Source: Neodontobutis hainanensis
Taxonomy: Eukaryota; Chordata; Actinopteri; Gobiiformes; Odontobutidae
Assembly: GCA_024349245.1 (NCBI GenBank)
Contig: JALDNG010000005.1
Coordinates: forward strand, 20,340,501-20,404,500
DNA: 64,000 nucleotides
Reading direction: 5' to 3'
Made by a program: the position numbers and the translations under genes. Shown here piece after piece: positions 31,378-42,839 of the stretch. Position 1 is the stretch's first letter. The number at the start of each line of letters is the position of its first letter. The notes below the pieces were generated by a model. That model saw only the letters and a list, made by a program, of their open reading frames with translations. It made no database searches and had not been told where the DNA came from.

Positions 31378-34294
31378 AGGTACACGCTCACACTGGTTGT
31401 AGTTGTAGTTACACACTCACACTGGTTGTAGTTGTAGTTACACACTCACACTGGTTGTAGTTGTAGTTACACACTCACACTGGTTGTAGTTGTAGGTACA
31501 CACTCACACTGGTTGTAGCTGTAGGTACACACTCACACTGGTTGTAGTTGTGGTTACACACTCACACTGGTTGTTCATTCATTCATTCATTTTCTACCGC
31601 TTTATCCCGTTAGGGGTCGCGGGTGACTGGAGCCTATCCCAGCAGCTTTGGGCCTGAGGCGGGGTACACCCTGGACAGTGGCCAGTTAGTCGCAGGGCTG
31701 ACATATAGAAACAAACATTGACAGACAACCATTCACTCTCACATTCATTCACTAGGGACACTTTAGAGTTGCCGATTAACCTATACATGCATGTCTTTGG
31801 ACGGTGGGAGGAAGCCGGAGTACCCGGAGAGAACCCACGGTAACACGTGGAGGACATGTAGACTCCTCACAGAAAGACCGGAGACGGCCGAGAATATTTG
31901 AGTCGGCCGGGTTTTGAACTCACGACCTTCTTGCTGTAAGGCAGGAGTGCTAACCACTCTGCCACGTGCACCCTGCACACTGGTTGTAGTTGTAGTTACA
32001 CACTCACGGTGGTTGTAGTTGTAGTTACACACTCACGGTGGTTGTAGTTGTAGTTACACACTCACACTGGTTGTAGTTGTAGTTACACACTCACACTGGT
32101 TGTAGCTGTAGGTACAAGCTCACACTGGTTGTAGTTGTAGTTACACACTCACACTGGTTGTAGCTGTAGGTACACGCTCACACTGGTTGTAGCTGTAGGT
32201 ACACACTCACACTGGTTGTAGCTGTAGGTACACGCTCACACTGGTTGTAGCTGTAGGTACACGCTCACACTGGTTGTAGCTGTAGGTACACGCTCACACT
32301 GGTTGTAGCTGTAGGTACACGCTCACACTGGTTGTAGCTGTAGGTACACACTCACACTGGTTGTAGCTGTAGGTACACGCTCACACTGGTTGTAGCTGTA
32401 GGTACACGCTCACACTGGTTGTAGCTGTAGGTACACGCTCACACTGGTTGTAGCTGTAGGTACACGCTCACACTGGTTGTAGCTGTAGGTACACGCTCAC
32501 ACTGGTTGTAGTTGTAGTTACACACTCACACTGGTTGTAGCTGTAGGTACACGCTCACACTGGTTGTAGCTGTAGGTACACGCTCACACTGGTTGTAGCT
32601 GTAGGTACACACTCACACTGGTTGTAGCTGTAGTTACACACTCACACTGGTTGTAGTTGTAGTTACACACTCACACTGGTTGTAGCTGTAGTTACACACT
32701 CACACTGGTTGTAGTTGTAGTTACACACTCACACTGGTTGTAGTTGTAGTTACACACTCACACTGGTTGTAGTTGTAGGTACACACTCACACTGGTTGTA
32801 GTTGTAGTTACACACTCACGCTGGTTGTAGTTGTAGTTACACACTCACACTGGTTGTAGTTGTAGGTACACACTCACGCTGGTTGTAGTTGTAGTTACAC
32901 ACTCACGCTGGTTGTAGTTGTAGTTACACACTCACACTGGTTGTAGTTGTAGTTACACACTCACGCTGGTTGTAGTTGTAGGTACACACTCACACTGGTT
33001 GTAGCTGTAGGTACACGCTCACACTGGTTGTAGCTGTAGGTACACGCTCACACTGGTTGTGGCTGTAGGTACACGCTCACACTGGTTGTGGCTGTAGGTA
33101 CACGCTCACACTGGTTGTAGCTGTAGGTACACGCTCACACTGGTTGTAGCTGTAGGTACACACTCACACTGGTTGTAGCTGTAGGTACACACTCACACTG
33201 GTTGTAGTTGTAGTTACACACTCACACTGGTTGTAGTTGTAGTTACACACTCACACTAGTTGTAGTTGTAGTTACACACTCACACTGGTTGTAGTTGTAG
33301 GTACACACTCACACTGGTTGTAGCTGTAGTTACACACTCACACTGGTTGTAGTTGTAGTTACACACTCACACTGGTTGTAGTTGTAGTTACACACTCACA
33401 CTAGTTGTAGTTGTAGTTACACACTCACACTGGTTGTAGTTGTAGGTACACACTCACACTGGTTGTAGCTGTAGGTACACACTCACACTGGTTGTAGCTG
33501 TAGGTACACACTCACACTGGTTGTAGCTGTAGGTACACACTCACACTGGTTGTAGATGTAGTTACACACTCACACTAGTTGTAGTCGTAGGTACACACTC
33601 ACACTGGTTGTAGCTGTAGGTACACACTCACACTGGTTGTAGTTGTAGTTACACACTCACACTGGTTGTAGCTGTAGGTACACACTCACACTGGTTGTAG
33701 CTGTAGGTACACACTCACACTGGTTGTAGTTGTAGTTACACACTCACACTAGTTGTAGTCGTAGGTACACACTCACACTGGTTGTAGCTGTAGGTACACA
33801 CTCACGCTGGTTGTAGCTGTAGGTACACACTCACGCTGGTTGTAGCTGTAGGTACACGCTCACACTGGTTGTAGCTGTAGGTACACACTCACACTGGTTG
33901 TAGCTGTAGGTACACACTCACACTGGTTGTAGCTGTAGGTACACACTCACACTGGTTGTAGCTGTAGGTACACACTCACACTGGTTGTAGATGTAGTTAC
34001 ACACTCACACTAGTTGTAGTCGTAGGTACACACTCACACTGGTTGTAGCTGTAGGTACACACTCACACTGGTTGTAGTTGTAGTTACACACTCACACTGG
34101 TTGTAGCTGTAGGTACACACTCACACTGGTTGTAGCTGTAGGTACACACTCACACTGGTTGTAGTTGTAGTTACACACTCACACTAGTTGTAGTCGTAGG
34201 TACACACTCACACTGGTTGTAGCTGTAGGTACACACTCACGCTGGTTGTAGCTGTAGGTACACACTCACGCTGGTTGTAGCTGTAGGTACACAC
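31378..34294 (+). repeat. 29-bp minisatellite array, ~86 units, interrupted by a SINE
   Basis: Head-to-tail 29-bp units share TCACACTGGTTGTAG and vary mainly at three linked sites. One form is GTTGTAGTTACACACTC, the other GCTGTAGGTACACGCTC. About 2.5 kb of repeat equals about 86 units after subtracting the inserted SINE (31575-31975). The unit length is not a multiple of three and contains stop codons, so it is not a protein repeat. Rare variants (CACTAGTTG, TAGATGTAG, TAGTCGTAGG, CACGGTGG) mark duplicated blocks. Confidence 0.97.
31563..31987 (-). mobile_element. Full-length tRNA-derived SINE inside the minisatellite, copy 2
   Basis: Same family as 3008 and 49425, reverse orientation. It runs from a (TCAT)n tail at 31575 to the head ending CCACGTGCACCC at 31973. 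The array text CACACTGGTTGT is present on both sides (31563-31574 and 31976-31987), consistent with a 12-bp target duplication made from the minisatellite unit. Confidence 0.85.
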
Positions 34295-34511
34295 TTGGTA
34301 AATCTGGCAACAAATGGAACTGATACACAAATAGTGGCAAAAATATAACAAATTTTATGTGGAAAAATGTGGAACCTAAAACACATTGCAACAAATTAGT
34401 AAAGCCCCAAAACCAAACCAAATATTAGTAATACAAATATAACTCCACAGATAGTGTAAATGTCTTTGCAAAGTGAAACAGCTGATTTGCCACTGTAACA
34501 GTTCTAACAGT

Positions 34512-34850
34512 TACTTTTAACAGTGATCATGTTAAGCTACACACTAGGCGTTTACAAACAATCAAATTGAGAGCGAGCAAAACTTAATTTACAGTACAAT
34601 TTTGGGAGTTTAATCTAAACAGCAAATTTCAGACAAATTTCAACATTCTGACAACCATGGCTTCTGCTGGGGCTCAGAGCACATTCCAGGAGCAGCAATC
34701 CCCCAACACAAGCTCACAGTCACTACGGCATGCACACCTTTTGACACTCTGCTAATTAGACAGAGAGACGGGGGTGGTGCGTTCAAAAGCGCACCCAGGT
34801 TGTAATTTACACTACTCCTAACCGCCTGGTTACATATATGCATTAAGTAA
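34512..34850 (+). repeat. 350-bp interspersed repeat, copy 2 of 2
   Basis: Matches 30046-30372 over its length, with a ~20-bp extra segment (TTTTGACACTCTGCTAATTA) where copy 1 has GAGAGAAGGGA. It sits about 220 bp beyond the end of the minisatellite. Confidence 0.65.
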
Positions 34851-34859
34851 ACCACAAAA

Positions 34860-36580
34860 GATTGGAACTTCAAATTTTACGTGATAATACACTATTAAAA
34901 CCATAATTATTAGTCTCAATCAACATACACAGTGCAACTTTAACTGACAGTAAAACTAGAAGTGATTAGTATACTTAAGACATCTTGAGTAGCTATGCAA
35001 GGCAGTGTTTTGCAGCATGGTTTTCATCTATGTTTAAAACAAATCTAGTTGTGAACAGTGTTAATTGGACACGTTCCGCCGAAGGAAAGTGATGACAACT
35101 TGAGTCTGTGGGCGGCTGAATTATGAAGAAGTTTGTTTGATCACTAGGTTGTGCAGTCTCTCAACTAAAATCTCCTTAAAACATCAAGCAATTGACTGTT
35201 GATAACATCATGTTAACTACTCTCTGTCAAACAGAAACATTGTATTTTGAATGAAATCAGGATATTAGAAACGCATCTCTGAGCTAATGTTGTAAATGTT
35301 AATCAGTGTGTCTTAAAACATCTACATCCCTTGCTTTTGTAATCCACTGGTGTCTTTTTCTGGAACGGTTTGTGCTTTAAATAAAGACAGTCTTAAAATT
35401 CAGCATGAGATCTATTTATTAAAGTATCGGTGCTTCCAACCTTGTTTCTTGTTGCATTCGATGATCATGAATTAAGGATATATATCCATGGTTTGTTCAT
35501 TCAAGCTGTTTTATGTCAAGTCCCACCTTTGTCACAGTAAACAAGTGCAGTCTGTGAGATTATCTTTGCTGGGATGAATGGAATGGCCTTCATTAGGACT
35601 GTATTATCCACTGATAAAGAGCCTATGTGATCATTTTAACTTCACATTAAAACCATAGACTCTGATTGACACTCGTCTGGTTGGTGCTTTCATTCAGTTT
35701 GTGTTGCTGTTCATTTTGGATGTGTTTGTGTTTGGTTGTTCAGATGCCAATCAGACCTTTTTTACATCACATACATCAATTGTTAGGTTTATTCTGTTAG
35801 GTAGAAGAGCCATATCTGTAGCAGGTTCAGCTGACTCTAGGTCTGGTTTAATGGATGTGACTGTGAGAAGACTAGAATTTCAAATACAGCTAATTTGACT
35901 ACCCTGCATGTGCTCGTCATAGATTCTATTTGTGTTACTGGAAACATTTCAAATTCAAACTTGCTGGCTACTGCACTGCGGTCACACGACGCGTTGTTGT
36001 GGAATTATTCCTGTCTCTGAGCGTGTTGTGGGACAGACTGTCAAAACAGGATCACATCATGGAAAGTGAACTGCAGCACCGGATGGTGTAAATAGAAAAT
36101 TCTGTGTATGAAATTTTGCATTGCATCATAAATGTGATAAAAACAAAAGTATAATAGAGTTTATATAAATACGCAGGAGTTATGGGTTTTGCACAAATTT
36201 ATGTGTATTTTGTTTGTTTGCTTTTATAGGTGGCAGGCTAGAACCTGTTGGTGAGTCATTTTATAGTATTTTAAAGTTGACATTACATATTTATTTGGAT
36301 TGTAATCCTAAAATGATGAAGAATGTCTATTCTGAGTTGGCGTGTGACTAAAGGATATATTCATAGTATCTTTTTTTTCAGGCAATTTTTAGGCCAATTA
36401 TAAACATAAATTAATTATAAAATGCATTTGCTTTACACATATCAAGAAAATCAAGTCTTCTAAATTGCCTCAATATATCGTTTAATCTTTCTTTAATCTT
36501 TAACAGTGTGGACTTTCAAGCATTGTCTGCCTAACAATGTGACATTATGTAGGTCAGACTGCAGAATAGAAATATAATTA
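34860..36580. other. Unassigned AT-rich stretch
   Basis: No gene or recognised repeat. A plus-strand frame at 35701-35898 has no known motif. Confidence 0.35.
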
Positions 36581-36594
36581 CAAAATTGAAAAAA

Positions 36595-36735
36595 CTGGGA
36601 AATGTAACAATCCCCACAAATGTAATAAAACCACAAACATAATAAAATTTTGTGTAATAAAACCACAAATGTAATAATTTCCCACAAATGTAATAGTAAT
36701 TTCCCACTGCGAATGTAATAACTAAATTTCCCAGA
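36595..36735. repeat. Clustered CACAAATGTAATA motif repeats
   Basis: The motif (C)CACAAATGTAATAA or a near variant occurs about seven times in 140 bp, separated by TTTCC or AAAAC spacers. It resembles internal sequence of a fish DNA transposon but no terminal repeats were identified. Confidence 0.6.
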
Positions 36736-36909
36736 AACAGAAAAGCAGGAGTTGATTACAATTGTAAGTACATATACACTCATGATATACTGCAAATGCA
36801 TTAACTTCCCACTAGTGGTGAGCTGGTGAGCATCCATTTATGAGCCTGATGTAGTGGGGGAGGCAATTATGTTTTATGCAATTAGCTGATTTTGGTCTCA
36901 AGTCCTTTT

Positions 36910-37060
36910 CATTTAAATCCATCCATTCACTTTTTTTTCGCAGGGGCAGCAGTGTAAGCAAAGATGCCTAGACTTCCCTCATCCTAGACACTCCAATACC
37001 AATGTGTTCCCAGGCCAGCCAAGAGACCTACAGCTTGTCCTAGATCTGTCCTAGACATAT
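36910..37060 (+). repeat. Dispersed repeat fragment
   Basis: The order GCAGTGTAAGCAAAGATGCC, CTAGACTTCCCTCATC, GTGTTCCCAGGCCAGCCAAG and CAGCTTGTCCTAGATCTG resembles a repeat common in fish genomes. Classification is uncertain. Confidence 0.4.
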
Positions 37061-39600
37061 CTTTTCAAAATGTTAAAATGCTAATAGAAGAAGCTGTAAT
37101 CCAAATAGACTGTATTCTTGAATAAGCAACCCGTTAACAACTTTCTGGGGTTTATTACATATGATAGTGTGCAGCCTGCCAGAAATCATGAGAAGAAGAA
37201 GACAAAATGGAGAAAGCAAAAAAGTTGTTAAGTGCTCAAGTTAAGCGAAAATAATTTTTTTGTAAGTGGATAGAAGACAGCAGCAGGTATGAACTATGAT
37301 GGAAACAAATCTTGCCTGTGCTCAGGGTCAGGGATTATTTCACAGAAGACTAGGGTAGAAAGTGCTGCTACTGGCTATAGCTAACCTGGGTTAGGCAAGC
37401 TGAAATAGCACAGCAATTTCTTGCTGATGCACACATGGATTTAGTACTTCTTTGTCAAATTGCCTGATATGTGGTGCGTGCTTCGTGAATGAAACATATT
37501 GTTAATGTTGGTTGGACTAGCACTTGATTGTGCAATCACAAAAGTTGGATGAAAGGATTAGATAATTTCCATAACACATTTGAATAAGATAAATAGCCTG
37601 TTTAGCTTGGATTCACAAGTCACGAGACTGTAGCAATGTCATGTTATTTTGAGCCAGGCACCACATTTATAGTGGGAGTGTATTCGGTTAGGATTTCTAC
37701 ATCCAAGTCATGCAGTATTCCTTCAAATCACGTTCCCTCCTCCGTTCTATTGAACTTTTATACTCTCACACTGTCACTCACACCTTCAGCATGATGTAAC
37801 TAAAAAAGGGTAAGGGGTAGGGCTCAAATTATAGGCTACCCCGAAGAATTATAGAACAAGTATTCATAATATAGGCTATAAATAATCTCATATAGTATAT
37901 AAAGCCTATATTTTTGTACACAACATAATATTACGATAAGGTCTAATAATAGATCCATCACCATTACACAGTATAGTGTATAAATACTTTATTGTAAGTA
38001 TTGTGAGTGTCTTGCTCTGAACAGTATCAGCTGCCGTAAGTCCCTGTCACAGACACAAGACACTGAAGGATGTTGCTATGACCACAAAAAAGGAAAAATT
38101 TGTTTAACAGTTCAACTTATATTGGCAAAAAGATTTTTTTAAAATGTTGTGCATTAGTTAATAAAAAGTTTAAAAACCATGGTGAATAACTCCATGATTA
38201 AGCCAAGAAGACATAATACTAATACTTGTGCACTATACATACATTTAAATACAGTTAATCTTGACACAAGATTATGACATAGACCTTCAGACTCTTTTTC
38301 AGACTCTACAACAAACAACAATGAGTGAATTAATGTACATTGCAAATAGGCATATGTGTATATGAGATTCTATTATAACGTTTGTATGTATATGTGCATT
38401 TAGTTTTATGTTATGAATACATTTTTTGAGACATTTTATTTATTAGTTGAAGTATAGCAAGGGTCTCATTTTATTGTGACATAAACATATTTTTGTATTT
38501 TTGCACAATGTCTGACACTTTAGTGGCCTACTGTTGAGCTGGCCCATGTTTTGATTTTAAATTTAATTTTGATATTTAGCTGTATATGTTGTACATGTTG
38601 CACAAAATTTGAATATGTTCTTCATCCAGGTGTTATGGCTTGGTTTTAATGGATTTTGTGTGATACATGATACATATACATTAACAAATATGTAATAAAG
38701 CATAAATAGTCTTTAGCCTGAATTATTAATGCATTCTAGGATTAGTTAAAGGTTTATTCAGACACTTCCTTATCATTTATTGATATCCAAATCATGGTGT
38801 TTTAGTGCATGTATACATGCACTTAGAAATAGTTAGTTCATGGTTTATTAAGTATGAATAAGCAATGAATAACGAGGTTATGCATGAGATTATTCATTAC
38901 TAGTAAAAAATACATATATGTATTAATTAAATAATTAATTATTAAGTATGAGTCATTCTTAATTGCCTAATTAATTAAGTTATTATTTGCAATTATTTAA
39001 GGCTGAATAAGGTGTAGTTATTGTAAGTGTTACATTTTTTTATTTATTTTTTTGTATCACAAAACTGGAAATATTTGATGAATAAATAATCTCCTCCAGA
39101 GAAGTTAAGTTCCAGATGGAGGACAGAAACAGTGCAGAAAGTTAAAAAAAAAAGTGTGTGCGCAAACAGCATAGCAAAAGTGAGCAAACATCAGACTCTG
39201 ACATATACCTATAGGTTTAAGCATGCTTATACTGAATTATATTTATGCCCAAAAAGCCTTTATTCCACTGATGAATTGAACTTTTTCTTTGTAGTATGTG
39301 CGCTCTTGATTTTTTTTTTTATTATAGTCTGCAGTAATAATGAATTTAAATAATGATTTTTAAGTTGAATAATTTTTGCCGTATGGTGAACTCTAAAGTT
39401 CAATAAACACTTTAAAAGCATCTTTATTGTTCTCATTAAAGGCAGATACCAGACACAACTCGAACTTAATTAACATGACTGGCCTCCACAGCTACTCATG
39501 CATGTAACATACATCACTGCAAGCGTTATTAGCAATTATTATTAGCTCAGATAAATGACCCGTCATGTGCTTCTTCCATATTTTGCCCTATATCATATTC
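37061..39600. other. Unassigned AT-rich stretch
   Basis: No coding sequence was recognised. TTAATTAA-type text is dense at 38900-39010. Confidence 0.4.
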
Positions 39601-39666
39601 AGGCCAGCAGCTATAAGAGAAGCCTCGTGGCAGACAACACTATAGCTCTTTTTTATTTTGTTGCAG

Positions 39667-39713
39667 TCCATCCATCAAAGGCCCCACTTCTTCCGCAAGA
39701 TGCCAAAGCCAAG
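39667..39713 (+). CDS. Candidate 47-bp internal exon
   Basis: A T-rich tract and TTGTTGCAG precede TCCATCCATCAAAGG..., and the block ends at GCCAAG followed by GTGAGC, a strong donor. In one phase it reads HPSKAPLLPQDAKAK without a stop. The exon is short and no partner exon is known, so this is a weak call. The following 300 bp (39714-40010) are GC-rich, non-repetitive and could be conserved regulatory sequence. Confidence 0.22.
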
Positions 39714-40315
39714 GTGAGCTCTCAGTTTGAGGCGTTCTGACCCTTGTCAATGATTTGTGGAGACAACACAACCACCGTTTTTCCCTGGTCGCCCCCCGCT
39801 TTATTCCGAGGTCTGGGTTTCTGTGCGGACGGTGGAGGAACATGTGAGGCGGCGATGGTGGAAGCAGAGGGCCATTTGGCCATGACAGGAATTAATGAGA
39901 CATGCATAGGTAATAAGATTACAAGCGTCTGCTGCAGGGGAAAGCCATGGAGGAGGATTACCAGGTACATGCTGTCAGAGGAGCGTCTGAGTGCTTAACA
40001 ACGCAGGGACGCAGCTGTACGAGCATCCACAACAACACCGAGGCTGAGGACACGTAGCAGCAGCGGGATTTTGTTTGTACCAAACAGTTCTCCCTCTGAT
40101 CACTGCTCTCATACATACAGTTGTAAAAGTAGCTCTCTGAGGAAAAAAGATTGGAGTCCCAAGTTGTATTGTATTAAGTACAAATACGACTCTGCTAGGG
40201 TCCAGTGTATTGGTCTATTTCTGTTCCCTCTATTTGAGCCGTAAAGCGTGGCACTCATGTAATCTCTGGTATTGTATCTGATTTATCAATATAAATGTGG
40301 GCATACGGTAAGCTT

Positions 40316-40370
40316 AAAACCCACACCAGGTCAGGAGGCGGTGTAAATATACACAAGTTTAAAGTCACAC
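40316..40370 (+). repeat. Short interspersed repeat fragment, copy 2 of 2
   Basis: Partner of the fragment at 46-102; both contain GTGTAAAT and AAGTTTAAAGTCA. Confidence 0.5.
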
Positions 40371-40689
40371 AAAATCTTATATTTAATTAGTTTTAGAGCC
40401 ATATGCAGTGCAATCTTTCAAATAATGGTGTGTTATTATTGATACAGTCTATAACATAGAAATCTGTTTATTTAGATTTTTGTCATGGGCTGCTTTTACC
40501 ATACTTTCAAGAAAACGCTTGGCTAATGTTAAGTAATATCACCAAAGTAAACTATCCGTTGTGGTGAATTTAAGCAAAAACACGTGTTGTTATTAGACCT
40601 CTCGGTCTGTCTCGCTAAATTCTTCTCAGACAGCTCAAAGGCACACACCTGGCTTGGTGGAGCTGAAGCTGTGGCTGAAGACTCAACTT

Positions 40690-40905
40690 ACATTTACATT
40701 TACATTTATTCATTCATTCATTTATCCAAAGCGACTTACATTGTTCTACAGTAATTACCAGTGTTACAGCCACTGGAGGCAAGGTGGGTTAAGTGTCTTG
40801 CCCAAGGACACAACGACAGTATGAACTGTGGGGAGAGTGGGAATCAAACCAACTACCTTCGGGTTGAAAGACGACTGCTCTACCCACTGAGCTACTGCCG
40901 CCCAA
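40690..40905 (-). mobile_element. tRNA-derived SINE with AAGTCGCTTTGGATAAA tail
   Basis: On the minus strand the tRNA-like head reads GGGCGGCAGTAGCTCAGTGG, then GTAGAGCAGTCGTC, with a B-box-like GGTTTGATTCC. The body is GTCCTTGGGCAAGACACTTA and ACCTTGCCTCCAGTGGCTGT, followed by AAGTCGCTTTGGATAAATGA and a (CATTTA)-type tail. Related copies lie at 55165 and 60540. A tRNA gene is ruled out by the long non-tRNA body. Confidence 0.75.
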
Positions 40906-40909
40906 CTTT

Positions 40910-42830
40910 GCTGTACAAGTTCAGTCTGTTACAAACCTATCTATATATTTTTTTTCTGCTTATGGTAAACACACTCTGCAAAAGGACAACAAAAGTATCG
41001 GACTCAGCAGGTGCCTCCCCTGCCTCCACTGAGGCTGTAGTGACCAGCGATGCAGGGTCTGGAAGCTGCCCGTTAGGACACCTGAGCAACCAGCCACTCC
41101 CGTGCTGCACACATGTCAGCCATTACAATCTGGCAGTTTTTTTAAGCAGCACACACTTCCTAGTTGCCAGATTGTTCTACTACTTCCAGGCGAACATATC
41201 CAGTGTTGCTTTTTAAAATAAATCAAATTTTACAGTGGTTTAGCATTTCACTTAAGCATCATCTCATCCCATAGACCTTTTCTTTGTCCTGATTAAAGAT
41301 GCCTGCCAACCTTCTGTTCTGCCACACGCCTGTAAAAAGCAGCAGGAAATCGTGTATATTGTTACTCATACTTTGTCATTCATAGACATACATTTATTAA
41401 TCCTTGTATGAAACATCTAAAATGGAAATGTGACACGAATCCTGCGTATCATTATCCTCAGGAACACTGTATGATACATGGCTATGGGTACACAGAGGCC
41501 GTGACCTTTACATATTGCATCATTAACACATTAATAATGCATTCTGCAGCACTTTTTCCAATGCCATTAATGTGTTTCATATTGAGAGTCAAACAACAAC
41601 AACTGTCAAGCAAAACCTTAAGGGCCTGTTTAATAATGAATGAGCAGTGCTTACTGCTGTAAATAACTGCTGGTAATGCACTGAGGGCAGATTTGAAATG
41701 TAAAACCTACTGTCATGCTTTGATTATCTATGTATTTGCCCTGAGCGCCAATGCAGCCTGCTCATAAAGGACTTATTAAGAGCGGTTGTCATTGGTAAGC
41801 TTGTTGAACAGTTTCATCAGAGTTCTGATGTGCTGCATTTGGAGACCACTACACAGAGATACATTAGGATATGTAATTACAGAGGCATTATATGTGTGCA
41901 TTAGCTATTTATTTCTTGAGAAGAGTAAGGGGGGGGGTTCGTTGGTTTTAAAAGACAATCTTACCTTAGTTAGATGAATACTCTGACAAGTTACAATGGT
42001 ACGGGAGTAAACATCCCAGACTCTCTCTTACATGTGCACGGAAAAGGGGGCGTGGCTGTGACTATTCAAACATTCCCTGCCTCAGCACTCTTTCCTTGAG
42101 TATGAAAAAGTTACAAACAACAGCTTTACATGCATTAAACTAATGATGTGAGTTCACCCAATCTTTAAGGTATTCTGACTCTGAGGCTGTAACCTTTTAT
42201 CACTGACTTATTTTCTATCCCTATGTTACAGTACAAGTCTTGGGGGCCTTTCCCAAACAATATGGTCATGAATTTGGGAAAACCCTGGATGACTGCCAGT
42301 TAAACACATAGAGTAACACTGGTAGACAGTAAGTATGGTCAATTACAGTGGTATCTGAATTTCTCACATTTCTCCCTAAAATCACCATCAAATGTGATCT
42401 GATCTTTGTCAAAATGACACAAACAGTGTCTGCTTTAAATAAAAGGTGTGTAATTTTTACAGTAGACAGGTGTCTGTGCAGAAACAGAGCAAACAACAAC
42501 AAATACACTGCCAGTTGTGATCTGTGGAAAAAGCTGCTTCTGTGGTAACAAGATAAACTCACATTAACTCATAGAAAATTGCACCAAAGACAGCAACAAG
42601 CTGCACAAAAGACGAGCGGAGGAAGAGAGACATGACCCCAGAACAGGAGTTACGAGCGGCAAAGAATAACTTGTAGCTCAGGTACTAATTATGTTCAATC
42701 AGATTAAAAATATGCCTAATAGATGATGATTAACTGTTCATGTAAATAAAATCACATCCATTTTTACAGAAATGCAATGTACTACACTCAGCAGATAAAT
42801 CATAACATGGTACATGTTAACATGATACAA
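40910..42830. other. Unassigned stretch
   Basis: No gene was recognised. Open frames such as plus 40761-41216 begin inside the SINE and have no homologous feel. Confidence 0.35.
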
Positions 42831-42839
42831 CTTAGAAAC

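Noticed and set aside
31594..31857. Open frame reading GFSPGTPASSHRPKTCMY (also at 49541-49804)
   Set aside because: Both lie in the conserved body of the SINE; non-coding RNA-derived sequence that happens to be open.
31378..34294. Regular 29-bp repeats could suggest a CRISPR array
   Set aside because: Units are head-to-tail with no unique spacers, in a fish-like genome; it is a minisatellite.
40761..41216. 151-codon plus-strand frame
   Set aside because: It begins inside a reversed SINE body and has no domain; no splice or promoter evidence.
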